Source of the DNA: Bradyrhizobium archetypum
GTDB taxonomy: Bacteria; Pseudomonadota; Alphaproteobacteria; Rhizobiales; Xanthobacteraceae
DNA length: 64,000 bases
Direction: 5' to 3'
NCBI RefSeq assembly: GCF_013114835.1
Contig: NZ_JAAVLW010000008.1
Span: 237,929 to 301,928 of the forward strand
Shown: positions 1 to 9,545 of the stretch, piece after piece
Layout of the letters: every line of letters begins with the position of its first letter
How positions within the stretch are numbered: the first letter of the stretch is position 1
Translations under genes and position numbers: made by a program
Notes under the pieces: generated by a model
What the model saw: the letters and a program-made list of their open reading frames with translations, nothing else
What the model was told of the DNA's origin: nothing
The model's database searches: none

Positions 1-239
1 AGCCCGAATTTCTGTACGGCAAAGCGGTCCTCGAGTGCCGAAATGATGCCAACCCGGCAAAGGCCGGTTTCGACAACCGGCTGTGTCGCGCCGCCGGCCT
101 TGGCTTTCGATGACGCTTTCTTTGTGACGGGCTTGGAAGGTGGTGATGCCGCCGGATTCGCCGTTGAAGGAGTTTGCGCCCATCCAGTTGCCGTGAAGGA
201 TGACATGAGAATGACTACGGCAGCGAAACTACGCAACAT
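1..239 (-). CDS. Exported hypothetical protein, 5' part only
   Basis: The coding region begins at an ATG at 239 and runs off the left edge, so only about 79 N-terminal residues are seen. Residues 1-22 look like a Sec signal peptide: Arg at 4, a hydrophobic core FAAVVILMSS, and an Ala-Gln cleavage region. A Pro/Ala/Lys-rich low-complexity linker follows (about residues 23-52), and then the start of a folded part (GLCRVGIISALEDRFAVQ). The linker-then-domain layout fits a small periplasmic protein. I do not recognise the family and the C-terminus is missing. The 80 bases to the next gene hold only a short hairpin around gggtgcacgcaccc. Confidence 0.5.
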   Translation of the reverse strand, partial: MLRSFAAVVILMSSFTATGWAQTPSTANPAASPPSKPVTKKASSKAKAGGATQPVVETGLCRVGIISALEDRFAVQKFG

Positions 240-318
240 GACCTGAACACAAAAGTTGATGGCGCTGAATGCGAAAACTACAGGGTGCACGCACCCTTCG
301 CAAGCGGAGCGACAGCCT

Positions 319-774
319 TCATGCCGATTTCCGCCATCGGTAATACTTCATCATAAGCCCGGTTATCGGCTCGACCTGCTCCCTCTCGAACACGAAACCT
401 TCGCGCTCATACCAGCGCCACGCCTTGTCATTCTCTCGCACGCAGCGCAGCCAGATTTCGTCAGGCAGATGCTGTCGCGTAAAAGTGAGCAGTTGGCGTC
501 CGACGCTGTTGCCCTGATATTGCGGCGCGACGAACAACTGGTCGAGGTAGCAGTTTGGCAGGTGCAGCGCGAGCATCGCCGCTACTTTCCCGGCATCGTC
601 GGCGACGTAAAGGCTCCAGCCCTTCTCCACTTCCATCGGGACACGCGCCCGCAATCTCGCCAGCAGGAGATCGCTGGGGCCTTCCAGCCCGGTCGAGACC
701 CAGCTCTCCATCCAGACGCGGGCAATTTCGTCATATTCGTCTGCCCGGGCAGGGCGGATGGTGGGCGGCGGCAT
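319..774 (-). CDS. GNAT family N-acetyltransferase
   Basis: A 151-residue protein starting MPPPTIRPARADEYDEIARV. It has the usual GNAT order: an N-terminal beta-strand and helix, a central strand ending LDQLFVAPQYQGNSVGRQLL (the acetyl-CoA pyrophosphate loop, Q/R-x-x-G-x-G/A type, here QGNSVG), and the C-terminal WYEREGFVFERE strand-helix unit. It should transfer an acetyl group from acetyl-CoA to an amine, but the substrate cannot be read from sequence. An upstream extension of the frame to 1143 overlaps oxyR and is not protein-like, so I use the ATG at 774. It lies 26 bases after oxyR on the same strand and may be cotranscribed. Confidence 0.75.
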   Translation of the reverse strand: MPPPTIRPARADEYDEIARVWMESWVSTGLEGPSDLLLARLRARVPMEVEKGWSLYVADDAGKVAAMLALHLPNCYLDQLFVAPQYQGNSVGRQLLTFTRQHLPDEIWLRCVRENDKAWRWYEREGFVFEREQVEPITGLMMKYYRWRKSA

Positions 775-800
775 GGTCGACGTTTCCCCCGGGGTTCGTT

Positions 801-1739
801 TCAGGCCCGCGCTTTTCGCGGTGATAATTTCGCCCCGCGTTGCTCGCGCAGCGCATCGGCGGCGACGCAAACCACTTCGGAGATTTGCATGAGCTGTCCG
901 GCGAGCGGGCTTGTCTTGCGCCAGACCATGCCGATGGTTCGCGCCGGCTGCGGATTTTTGAAACGGGCAACGGATACCGGGGCCGAGCGCGTTTCTACCG
1001 CGACCGCCATTTCCGGGATCAGGGTGACGCCGATGCCGGCGCCGACCATTTGCACGAGCGTCGACAGCGAGCTTGCGTCCAGCACCTCTCGCGGCGGCGA
1101 GGACTGCATGTTGCAGAACGACAGCGCCTGGTCGCGAAAGCAATGTCCCTCTTCAAGCAGCAACAGCCGCATCTCGCGCAGCGTCTCGTGGCTCGGCACC
1201 GGCGTTCCCTCGTCCTCGCCCGGCCGCACCAGCAGGAAATTTTCGGAAAAACACGCCACCTCGGTCAGTGATGGTTCGGATACCGGCAGCGCCACGATCG
1301 CGGTATCGAGCCGCCCCTCCGCGACCTCCTTGATCAGTTTCGGCGTCAGCGTCTCGCGCACGTGAATGTCGAGCTCGGGGTGCATGCGCGCGAGATTCTC
1401 GATCACCTTGGGCAAGAGGTAGGGCGCAATCGTCGGGATCATGCCGATGCGCAAGCGTCCCGCGAGCCGGTCACGCGAGGCGCGCGCGAAGTCTCCGAGT
1501 TCGTCGACGGAGCGCAGGATATCGCGGACACGCTGGATGATTTCCTCGCCGAATTTCGTCAGCGTGACCTGGCGGGCGTTGCGCTCCAGCAGTGCGCCGC
1601 CCAGCACCTCCTCCATTTCCTTGATCTGCATCGACAAGGCCGGCTGCGAAATCGAACAGGCCTCGGCAGCGCGGCCGAAATGGCCGTGACGCGCCAGCGC
1701 GTCGAAATAGCGAAGCTGCCGGAGGGTGATCTGGATCAT
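801..1739 (-). CDS. oxyR: Hydrogen peroxide-sensing LysR-family regulator OxyR
   Basis: A 312-residue LysR-type regulator with an N-terminal winged helix-turn-helix (residues 1-60) and a ligand-type sensor domain. The peroxide-sensing motif is present: GHCFRDQALSFC, with cysteines at about 200 and 209, matching E. coli Cys199 and Cys208, which form the activating disulfide. That identifies it as OxyR rather than a generic LysR protein. It is transcribed divergently from katG, its classical target, with 104 bases between the two starts. The known role is to sense H2O2 and activate catalase and other peroxide-defence genes. Confidence 0.92.
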   Translation of the reverse strand: MIQITLRQLRYFDALARHGHFGRAAEACSISQPALSMQIKEMEEVLGGALLERNARQVTLTKFGEEIIQRVRDILRSVDELGDFARASRDRLAGRLRIGMIPTIAPYLLPKVIENLARMHPELDIHVRETLTPKLIKEVAEGRLDTAIVALPVSEPSLTEVACFSENFLLVRPGEDEGTPVPSHETLREMRLLLLEEGHCFRDQALSFCNMQSSPPREVLDASSLSTLVQMVGAGIGVTLIPEMAVAVETRSAPVSVARFKNPQPARTIGMVWRKTSPLAGQLMQISEVVCVAADALREQRGAKLSPRKARA

Positions 1740-1843
1740 CAGGCAATCTTATCGGATCGATCATTAAAATCAACTTCACCTGATGGAAGGGGGTGCTTAG
1801 AGTGCTTCCAATCCGAACAGGAAGCGACCCTCAGGAGACAATC
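1740..1843. promoter_or_regulatory. Divergent oxyR/katG promoter region
   Basis: This 104-base interval separates the oxyR start (1739, minus) from the katG start (1844, plus). It contains the palindrome gatcgatc in an AT-rich stretch near 1755-1775, where an OxyR tetramer would be expected to bind. I cannot find a full four-element OxyR consensus by eye. The katG ribosome site aggagaca lies at 1832-1839. The regulatory role is inferred from gene arrangement. Confidence 0.5.
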
Positions 1844-3997
1844 ATGGATGACAAAACCAAATGCCCGTTCTCGGGCGGCAATCGCGCACGTACAAACCGC
1901 GATTGGTGGCCGGATTCGCTGGATGTTTCGGTCCTACACCGCAATTCCACGCTCTCCGATCCGATGGGGGAGGCGTTCGACTACGCCAAGGAATTCAAGA
2001 CACTCGACCTCAACGCCGTGATCAAGGATCTGCATGCGTTGATGACGGACTCACAGGAATGGTGGCCGGCCGACTTCGGTCATTACGGCGGTCTGATGAT
2101 CCGTATGGCCTGGCACAGCGCAGGCACCTACCGCATCACGGACGGCCGCGGCGGCGCCGGTGCCGGTCAGCAGCGCTTCGCGCCGCTGAATAGCTGGCCT
2201 GACAACGCCAATCTCGACAAGGCACGCCGGCTTCTTTGGCCGATCAAGCAGAAATACGGCCGCAAGATTTCGTGGGCCGACCTGATGATTCTCGCCGGCA
2301 ACGTCGCGCTGGAATCGATGGGCTTCAAGACCTTCGGCTTCGCCGGCGGCCGCGCCGACGTTTGGGAGCCGGAAGAGCTCTACTGGGGTCCCGAGGGCAC
2401 CTGGCTTGGCGACGAACGCTACAGCGGCGAACGCCAGCTTGCCGAGCCGCTCGGCGCCGTGCAGATGGGCCTCATCTACGTCAATCCGGAAGGGCCGAAC
2501 GGCAATCCCGACCCGGTCGCGGCGGCCAAGGATATCCGCGAGACCTTCTTCCGCATGGCGATGAACGACGAGGAAACCGTCGCGCTGATTGCCGGCGGCC
2601 ACTCGTTCGGCAAGACCCACGGCGCCGGCGATCCGTCGCTGGTCGGCCCCGACCCGGAAAGCGGTGCGCTCGAGGATCAGGGCCTCGGCTGGAAGAGCAA
2701 GCACGGCACCGGCGTCGGCCCTGATGCCATCACCGGCGGCCCGGAAGTCACCTGGACCCAGACGCCGACCAAGTTCAGCAATCTGTTCTTCAAGAACCTG
2801 TTCGAAAACGAATGGGAGCTGACGCAGAGCCCGGCCGGGGCAAAGCAATGGCGGGCCAAAAATGCCGAAGCCACGATCCCGGACGCCTACGACAAGTCGA
2901 AGAAGCATGTGCCGACCATGCTCACCACCGACCTGTCGCTGCGCTTCGATCCCGTCTATGAAAAGATCTCGCGGCGCTTCTACGAAAATCCCGATCAGTT
3001 CGCCGATGCGTTTGCGCGGGCCTGGTTCAAGCTCACGCACCGCGACATGGGCCCGATCGCGCGCTATCTCGGCCCGCTGGTGCCGAAGGAAACGCTGATC
3101 TGGCAGGATCCGATCCCGGCGGTCGATCATCCCCTGATCGGCGAGCAGGACATCGCCGCGTTGAAGGCGAAGATTCTCGGCTCCGGCCTGTCGGTGTCGC
3201 AGCTCGTCTCGACTGCATGGGCCTCGGCCTCGACGTTCCGCGGTTCCGACAAGCGCGGTGGCGCCAACGGCGCGCGTATTCGCCTCAGCCCGCAGAAGGA
3301 CTGGGAGGTCAACCAGCCGGCCGAGCTCAAGACCGTGCTGGCGAAGCTCGAAGCGATCCAGAAGGAGTTCGGCAAGAAGGTTTCGCTGGCCGACCTGATC
3401 GTTCTCGGCGGCTGCGCGGCGGTGGAGAAGGCCGCCAGGGATGCAGGCCTAGACGTGAAGGTACCCTTCACGCCGGGCCGCATGGATGCGTCGCAGGACC
3501 AGACCGACGTCGAGTCCTTTGCCCCGCTCGAGCCGCGTGCCGACGGCTTCCGCAACTACATCAGCAGCAAGAGGCACCAGTTCATGAAGCCTGAGGAGGC
3601 GCTAGTGGACCGGGCGCAATTGCTGCGGCTGACGGGACCTGAGATGACGGTTCTGGTCGGCGGCCTGCGTGTCCTCGGCGCAAATTTCGGCGGCTCCAAG
3701 CATGGCGTGTTCACCAGCAAGCCGGACACGCTGACGAACGACTTCTTCGTCAACCTGCTCGACATGGCTACACAGTGGCAGCCCGCCGGCTCCGATGGTG
3801 TGTATGAGGGCCGCGACCGCAAGACCAATGCGGCCAGGTGGACCGGCACCCGCGTCGACCTGATCTTCGGATCGCACGCCCAGCTGCGGGCGTTTGCGGA
3901 AGTGTACGCCGCCGCCGATTCTAAGGAGAAGTTCGCGAAGGACTTCGTGGCGGCATGGACCAAGGTGATGAACCTCGACCGCTTCGACATCGCCTGA
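1844..3997 (+). CDS. katG: Bifunctional catalase-peroxidase KatG
   Basis: A 717-residue haem enzyme that breaks down H2O2 (catalase) and oxidises donors (peroxidase). The distal haem motif MIRMAWHSAGTYR places Arg87, Trp90 and His91. The proximal His motif is IAGGHSFGKTHG. The tyrosine in GLIYVNPEGPNG is the middle residue of the Met-Tyr-Trp adduct unique to KatG. Both peroxidase-like halves are present and length is normal. I chose the ATG at 1844 (MDDKTKCPFSGG) because aggagaca precedes it; an in-frame start at 1793 has no ribosome site. OxyR control is inferred from the divergent oxyR gene. Confidence 0.97.
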   Translation: MDDKTKCPFSGGNRARTNRDWWPDSLDVSVLHRNSTLSDPMGEAFDYAKEFKTLDLNAVIKDLHALMTDSQEWWPADFGHYGGLMIRMAWHSAGTYRITDGRGGAGAGQQRFAPLNSWPDNANLDKARRLLWPIKQKYGRKISWADLMILAGNVALESMGFKTFGFAGGRADVWEPEELYWGPEGTWLGDERYSGERQLAEPLGAVQMGLIYVNPEGPNGNPDPVAAAKDIRETFFRMAMNDEETVALIAGGHSFGKTHGAGDPSLVGPDPESGALEDQGLGWKSKHGTGVGPDAITGGPEVTWTQTPTKFSNLFFKNLFENEWELTQSPAGAKQWRAKNAEATIPDAYDKSKKHVPTMLTTDLSLRFDPVYEKISRRFYENPDQFADAFARAWFKLTHRDMGPIARYLGPLVPKETLIWQDPIPAVDHPLIGEQDIAALKAKILGSGLSVSQLVSTAWASASTFRGSDKRGGANGARIRLSPQKDWEVNQPAELKTVLAKLEAIQKEFGKKVSLADLIVLGGCAAVEKAARDAGLDVKVPFTPGRMDASQDQTDVESFAPLEPRADGFRNYISSKRHQFMKPEEALVDRAQLLRLTGPEMTVLVGGLRVLGANFGGSKHGVFTSKPDTLTNDFFVNLLDMATQWQPAGSDGVYEGRDRKTNAARWTGTRVDLIFGSHAQLRAFAEVYAAADSKEKFAKDFVAAWTKVMNLDRFDIA

Positions 3998-4015
3998 TCG
4001 CTCGCGATTCACGTG

Positions 4016-4046
4016 AAAGGGCGGCCTTTTGGCCGCCCTTTTTGTT
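4016..4046 (+). terminator. Rho-independent terminator of katG
   Basis: Perfect 11-bp stem aaagggcggcc / ggccgcccttt (4016-4026 and 4031-4041) with a tttt loop, followed by ttgtttt, starting 19 bases after the katG stop. Confidence 0.9.
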
Positions 4047-4085
4047 TTCCGTGCCAGCTTCGCGCTGGCAGCCTGAGCGTCGGGC

Positions 4086-4832
4086 TCACACGCCGAGCGT
4101 ACCAGCCTTCGCAGCAGCATAACGCTCGGCAACCTTGGCCCAGTTCACCGTATTCCACCACGCCTTGAGATAATCGGCGCGGCGGTTCTGGTAGTTGAGA
4201 TAATAGGCGTGCTCCCAGACGTCGTTGCCCATCAGCGCGCGCTTGCCGTCCATCATCGGATTGTCCTGGTTCGGACGCGTCTCGATCGCGAGCTTGCCGT
4301 CCTTGGCTACCGTGACGAACACCCAGCCGGAGCCGAACTGGCGTCCGCCGGCGGCATTAAAATCGTTTTGGAATTTTTCCATGCCGCCGAGGTCGCGATC
4401 GATCGCGGCCAGCAATTCGCCCTCCGGCTTGCCGCCGTTCGGGCCCATGATCTCCCAGAACATGGTGTGGTTGGCGTGGCCGCCGAGATTGTTGCGGACG
4501 GTGAATTTGATGCTGTCGTCGAGCGCGTTCAGGTTGCCGAGCACATCCTCGATCTTCGCCGTCCCCAGTTGCGGATTGGTCTTGGCGACGTTGTTGACGT
4601 TGGCGACATAGGCCGCGTGGTGCTTGTCATGATGGATTTCCATCGTCTTGGCGTCGATATGCGGCTCGAAGGCGTTGGTCGGATAGGCCAGCGGCGGCAG
4701 CGTGAAGGGACCGGTTGGGGCGGCCGCCGGGGCAGGTGCGGCAGCCTGCGCGAAGACGACACGTGGGGCCGCGGCCACGGCTGCGAGGCCGGTTGCAGCA
4801 AACATCAGATGGCGCCGGGACATGGATGACAT
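4086..4832 (-). CDS. Superoxide dismutase (Fe/Mn family), Tat-exported
   Basis: A 248-residue enzyme converting superoxide to H2O2 and O2. The N-terminus SRRHLMFAATGLAAVAAAP is a twin-arginine signal with an Ala-rich cleavage region, and a Pro/Ala linker runs to about residue 42, so the mature enzyme should work in the periplasm. Metal ligands are His67 (EIHHDKHH), His122 (GGHANHTMFW), Asp204 and His208 (NDVWEHAYY). GGHANH is more typical of the Mn type. The start at 4832 has aggag six bases upstream; ATG at 4823 is the alternative. Its product H2O2 is the KatG substrate, fitting the neighbouring genes. Confidence 0.93.
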   Translation of the reverse strand: MSSMSRRHLMFAATGLAAVAAAPRVVFAQAAAPAPAAAPTGPFTLPPLAYPTNAFEPHIDAKTMEIHHDKHHAAYVANVNNVAKTNPQLGTAKIEDVLGNLNALDDSIKFTVRNNLGGHANHTMFWEIMGPNGGKPEGELLAAIDRDLGGMEKFQNDFNAAGGRQFGSGWVFVTVAKDGKLAIETRPNQDNPMMDGKRALMGNDVWEHAYYLNYQNRRADYLKAWWNTVNWAKVAERYAAAKAGTLGV

Positions 4833-5006
4833 CGACTTCTCCTGTAAGTGAACTGAGTGAATATCTGTTGGACGGAACGCCGTTAGGCCGCTGCGCGCGG
4901 CAAGGTACGGGTGATGGGCAGGATCGGGTTTCGTTTTCTGTCCTCATGAGCCTGCGACGTAATCGCACAGGTGCGGCCGTCCCGACAATGTAACTCGGGC
5001 AGCCAA

Positions 5007-5036
5007 CAAAAAAGGGCGGCCGTTCGGCCGCCCTCT
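5007..5036 (-). terminator. Rho-independent terminator of pnp operon
   Basis: Perfect 9-bp stem gggcggccg / cggccgccc (5014-5022, 5025-5033). Read on the minus strand it is followed by TTTTTTGTT. It starts about 22 bases after the pnp stop and closes the long minus-strand operon. Confidence 0.9.
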
Positions 5037-5057
5037 TGTTCACATTTTAGCGATGCC

Positions 5058-7214
<2,157 letters not shown>

Positions 7215-7258
7215 ATCGGTTTCTTTCATGGGTTCACGAGAGAACGGGGCCCAAAAAC

Positions 7259-7336
7259 ATAAAGACCATGCGCAAGATGGCGGGGCGCTGATCGCAATGC
7301 GAGATCAGCGTCCGGCGATCCTGCCATGGTCTTTAT
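7259..7336 (-). other. Long stem-loop in the pnp leader RNA
   Basis: The outer arms ataaagaccatg (7259-7270) and catggtctttat (7325-7336) are a perfect 12-bp inverted repeat. The next 13 positions inward also pair on the minus-strand transcript with one G-U and two C-C mismatches. An inner 8-bp stem cgctgatc/gatcagcg (7286-7293, 7303-7310, apart from a short offset) closes on a small loop. The whole is about 33 paired bases ending 45 bases before the pnp start. In E. coli a comparable rpsO-pnp hairpin is cut by RNase III and allows PNPase to repress itself; the same use here is inferred. Confidence 0.7.
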
Positions 7337-7496
7337 CTTTCGGATGGCGTCCATCCTCTCGGCAGTCACGGGCACCTTGCCCTGTCCAGCGGCCGGATTG
7401 CTGCTGGGCGTTGTCGAGCATGATCCTGGTCGGATGATGCTCCTTGCGCATGATCGTCTCCAAAAATTGGAGTCCGGTTTCTTCGGAAGATCATGC

Positions 7497-7520
7497 GAAA
7501 ACGCGCGCAAACTGCGCGCG
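7497..7520 (-). terminator. Terminator-like hairpin after rpsO
   Basis: Perfect 8-bp stem cgcgcgca / tgcgcgcg (7502-7509, 7513-7520) with an aac loop. On the minus strand it is followed by TTTT. It lies 12 bases after the rpsO stop and could separate rpsO from pnp or allow partial read-through. The rest of the 300-base rpsO-pnp gap holds another small hairpin (7458-7472), a possible 48-codon small ORF discussed in the findings, and the pnp leader stem. Confidence 0.7.
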
Positions 7521-7532
7521 CATACGCTCAAA

Positions 7533-7802
7533 TCAACGACGAATGTTATGCTTTTCGAGCAACGCCTTGTAACGCGCCTCGTCCTTCCTCTTGATGTAAT
7601 CGAGAAGCGAACGGCGCGTCGACACGAGCTTCAGAAGGCCGCGGCGTGAATGATTGTCCTTCACGTGGGTCTTGAAGTGGCTCGTCAGATTATTGATGCG
7701 TTCCGACAGGATCGCAACCTGGACCTCGGGCGAGCCGGTGTCGCCGGCTTTGGTGGCATTCGTCTTGATGACTTCCGCTTTGCGTTCGGCGGTAATCGAC
7801 AT
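7533..7802 (-). CDS. rpsO: 30S ribosomal protein S15
   Basis: 89 residues starting MSITAERKAEVIK, the standard S15 length. The conserved core GDTGSPEVQVAILSERI and the C-terminal HSRRGLLKLVSTRRSLLDY, which bind 16S rRNA, are both present. S15 is a primary binder of the central domain of 16S rRNA. The ATG at 7802 is chosen over a TTG two codons upstream. The gene follows truB after only two bases, so it is part of the rimP operon; pnp follows. Confidence 0.98.
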   Translation of the reverse strand: MSITAERKAEVIKTNATKAGDTGSPEVQVAILSERINNLTSHFKTHVKDNHSRRGLLKLVSTRRSLLDYIKRKDEARYKALLEKHNIRR

Positions 7803-7804
7803 CG

Positions 7805-8980
7805 TCAAACTCTCTCATTGCTGCGACCGGGGCTGGCAGTCAGCCCGGTCAGGTTGAACACGCGCTTGGGGATGAGTTCGCCATTGCCAATTTCGGCAAG
7901 CGCCAGAAGGCGGCCTGCCACCGTGACATAGACTGTGCCGCTACTATTGGGCGCATCCCGTCCGCGCAACAAAACGGCTTGGCCCCGGTGGAGCCTTGCC
8001 GCATCAGCCCGTGTGACGGCCAGTGCCGGGATGTCGTCCAGCGCGGTCTCAACGGGCAAAAGCGCGTCGGCGAGGCTTCCCTCGCCAGACGCGGCTCTAT
8101 TGCATAAAGCCTCCAACTCTTCCAGCGGAATCATGTCCGTCTCGCGGAACGGGCCCACCAGGGTCCGCCGCAATGCGCAGATATGGCCGAAACAGCCCAG
8201 AATCCGGCCGATATCGCGGGCCAGCGCCCGGACATAGGTCCCCTTGCCGCACTCGGCCTCGAACACGGATAGGCCGTTATCTCCATGTTCTATAAGGGTT
8301 AATTCGTGAATCTCGACCGGGCGGGGCTTCAATTCGACAGTCTCGCCGTCCCGCGCCAGGTCATAGGCGCGCTCGCCCTGGACCTTGATTGCGGAATATT
8401 GCGGCGGGATCTGCTCGATCAGGCCGGTGAACTGCGGCAGCAGGGCCCGGATCGCGTCCGCCGACGGCCGCAGCTCGGAGGTCTTGACCACGCGGCCCTC
8501 GGTATCGTCGGTGTCGCGCTCTTCGCCCCAGGCTACCGTGAAGCGATAGCGCTTGCGGCCGTCCATCACAAAGGGAACCGTTTTGGTGGCCTCGCCCAGC
8601 GCGATCGGCAGCCCGCCGGACGCCAGCGGATCGAGCGTGCCGGCATGGCCGGCGCGCTTGGCCTGGAACAGCCGCTTGAGCACGGCAACCGCGTGCGTCG
8701 AGGTCATGCCGATCGGCTTGTCGAGAACGACCCAGCCATGAACGTCGCGCTTGTCGCGCCGCGGCTGGTTGTTCTGGCGCGCCTGCTTGTTGCGTGGATC
8801 GTTGTTGGTGCGGCGATTGCTATCGTCCGCGCGGCGCTCGCCGTCCTTGACGCGGCGCTCGCCGTCGCCAGCGCGACCTTGGTCGTCGCCACGCAACTCA
8901 TCTGAAAAAATATCTTCTTCAGCGTCGTGCGAATCGGCAGTTTGCTGCGCGATCACGCGGTGGGCGGATGGCATATTCAT
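7805..8980 (-). CDS. truB: tRNA pseudouridine-55 synthase TruB
   Basis: A 391-residue enzyme that makes pseudouridine 55 in the T-loop of tRNAs. The catalytic Asp sits in the motif GHAGTLDPLASGGL, and the PUA-like C-terminal end (IGNGELIPKRVFN) is present. The catalytic part starts only at about residue 80 (VHGWVVLDKPIGMTSTHAV). Residues 1-79 form an unusual hydrophilic segment rich in Asp, Arg and Asn with repeats of the type DGERR. The start overlaps the rbfA stop by ATGA (8977-8980), so the two are translationally coupled. Confidence 0.95.
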   Translation of the reverse strand: MNMPSAHRVIAQQTADSHDAEEDIFSDELRGDDQGRAGDGERRVKDGERRADDSNRRTNNDPRNKQARQNNQPRRDKRDVHGWVVLDKPIGMTSTHAVAVLKRLFQAKRAGHAGTLDPLASGGLPIALGEATKTVPFVMDGRKRYRFTVAWGEERDTDDTEGRVVKTSELRPSADAIRALLPQFTGLIEQIPPQYSAIKVQGERAYDLARDGETVELKPRPVEIHELTLIEHGDNGLSVFEAECGKGTYVRALARDIGRILGCFGHICALRRTLVGPFRETDMIPLEELEALCNRAASGEGSLADALLPVETALDDIPALAVTRADAARLHRGQAVLLRGRDAPNSSGTVYVTVAGRLLALAEIGNGELIPKRVFNLTGLTASPGRSNERV

Positions 8981-9393
8981 GACTTGTCGTCCGAGTCGGG
9001 TGCGAGGTCTCGTTGCACCGCAGGTGTTCTCAGTAATTTCTCGATCCGTTCCGCTTCGTCGAATCGTTCGTCGACGCGAAAGCGGAGGTCAGGGGCAAAT
9101 TTTAAGTTAACGCGGTGAGCGATCTCGCCGCGCAGGAATTTCTTGTTACGATCGAGTGCCGCAAGCACGATATCGGTGTCGCGGCCGCCGAGCGGCATCA
9201 CATAAATCGTCGCGAGCTTCAGGTCAGGCGACATCCTCACTTCGGGAACGGTGATGATGTGGCCTTCGAGATCGGGGTCGTGCACGTTACCGTGCGATAG
9301 AATATCGGCGACCGCGTGGCGCACGGTCTCGCCAACGCGCAATTGACGTTGCGAGCCGCCGGGAGCGGAACCCTTGTTGTGATGGCGGGGCAT
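8977..9393 (-). CDS. rbfA: Ribosome-binding factor A
   Basis: 138 residues with the KH-like RbfA fold: VGETVRHAVADIL near the N-terminus, then VPEVRMSPDLKLATIYVMPL and the C-terminal LRFRVDERFDEAERIEKLL. RbfA binds 30S precursors and helps mature the 5' end of 16S rRNA, mainly in the cold. It lies between infB and truB as in most bacteria. An Asp-rich tail ends the protein. Its stop overlaps the truB start. Confidence 0.95.
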   Translation of the reverse strand: MPRHHNKGSAPGGSQRQLRVGETVRHAVADILSHGNVHDPDLEGHIITVPEVRMSPDLKLATIYVMPLGGRDTDIVLAALDRNKKFLRGEIAHRVNLKFAPDLRFRVDERFDEAERIEKLLRTPAVQRDLAPDSDDKS

Positions 9394-9408
9394 TGCGGTC
9401 TCTCAAAA

Positions 9409-9500
9409 GACGTCATGCCCGCTTGTCGCGGGCATCCACGTCTTGCTTGTTCAATCAGGATCAGGACGTGGATGGCCGGAACAAGTCCGGTCATGACGTC
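9409..9500. repeat. Palindromic intergenic repeat between infB and rbfA (family 1)
   Basis: An inverted repeat whose ends are gacgtcatg (9409-9417) and catgacgtc (9492-9500). Inside are two half-elements with gcccgcttgtcgcgggc and ggccggaacaagtccgg. Its core resembles the half element at 33892-33926. Being inside the operon, it would fold in the mRNA between infB and rbfA. Confidence 0.75.
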
Positions 9501-9545
9501 ACGCTTTCAGTCAATAAAATCCCAGGCTCTTCGCAAGATTTGGAC

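Noticed and set aside
7226..7531. A 101-codon minus-strand frame filling the rpsO-pnp gap
   Set aside because: No ribosome site, arginine-rich non-protein-like composition and overlap with a terminator and the pnp leader hairpin.
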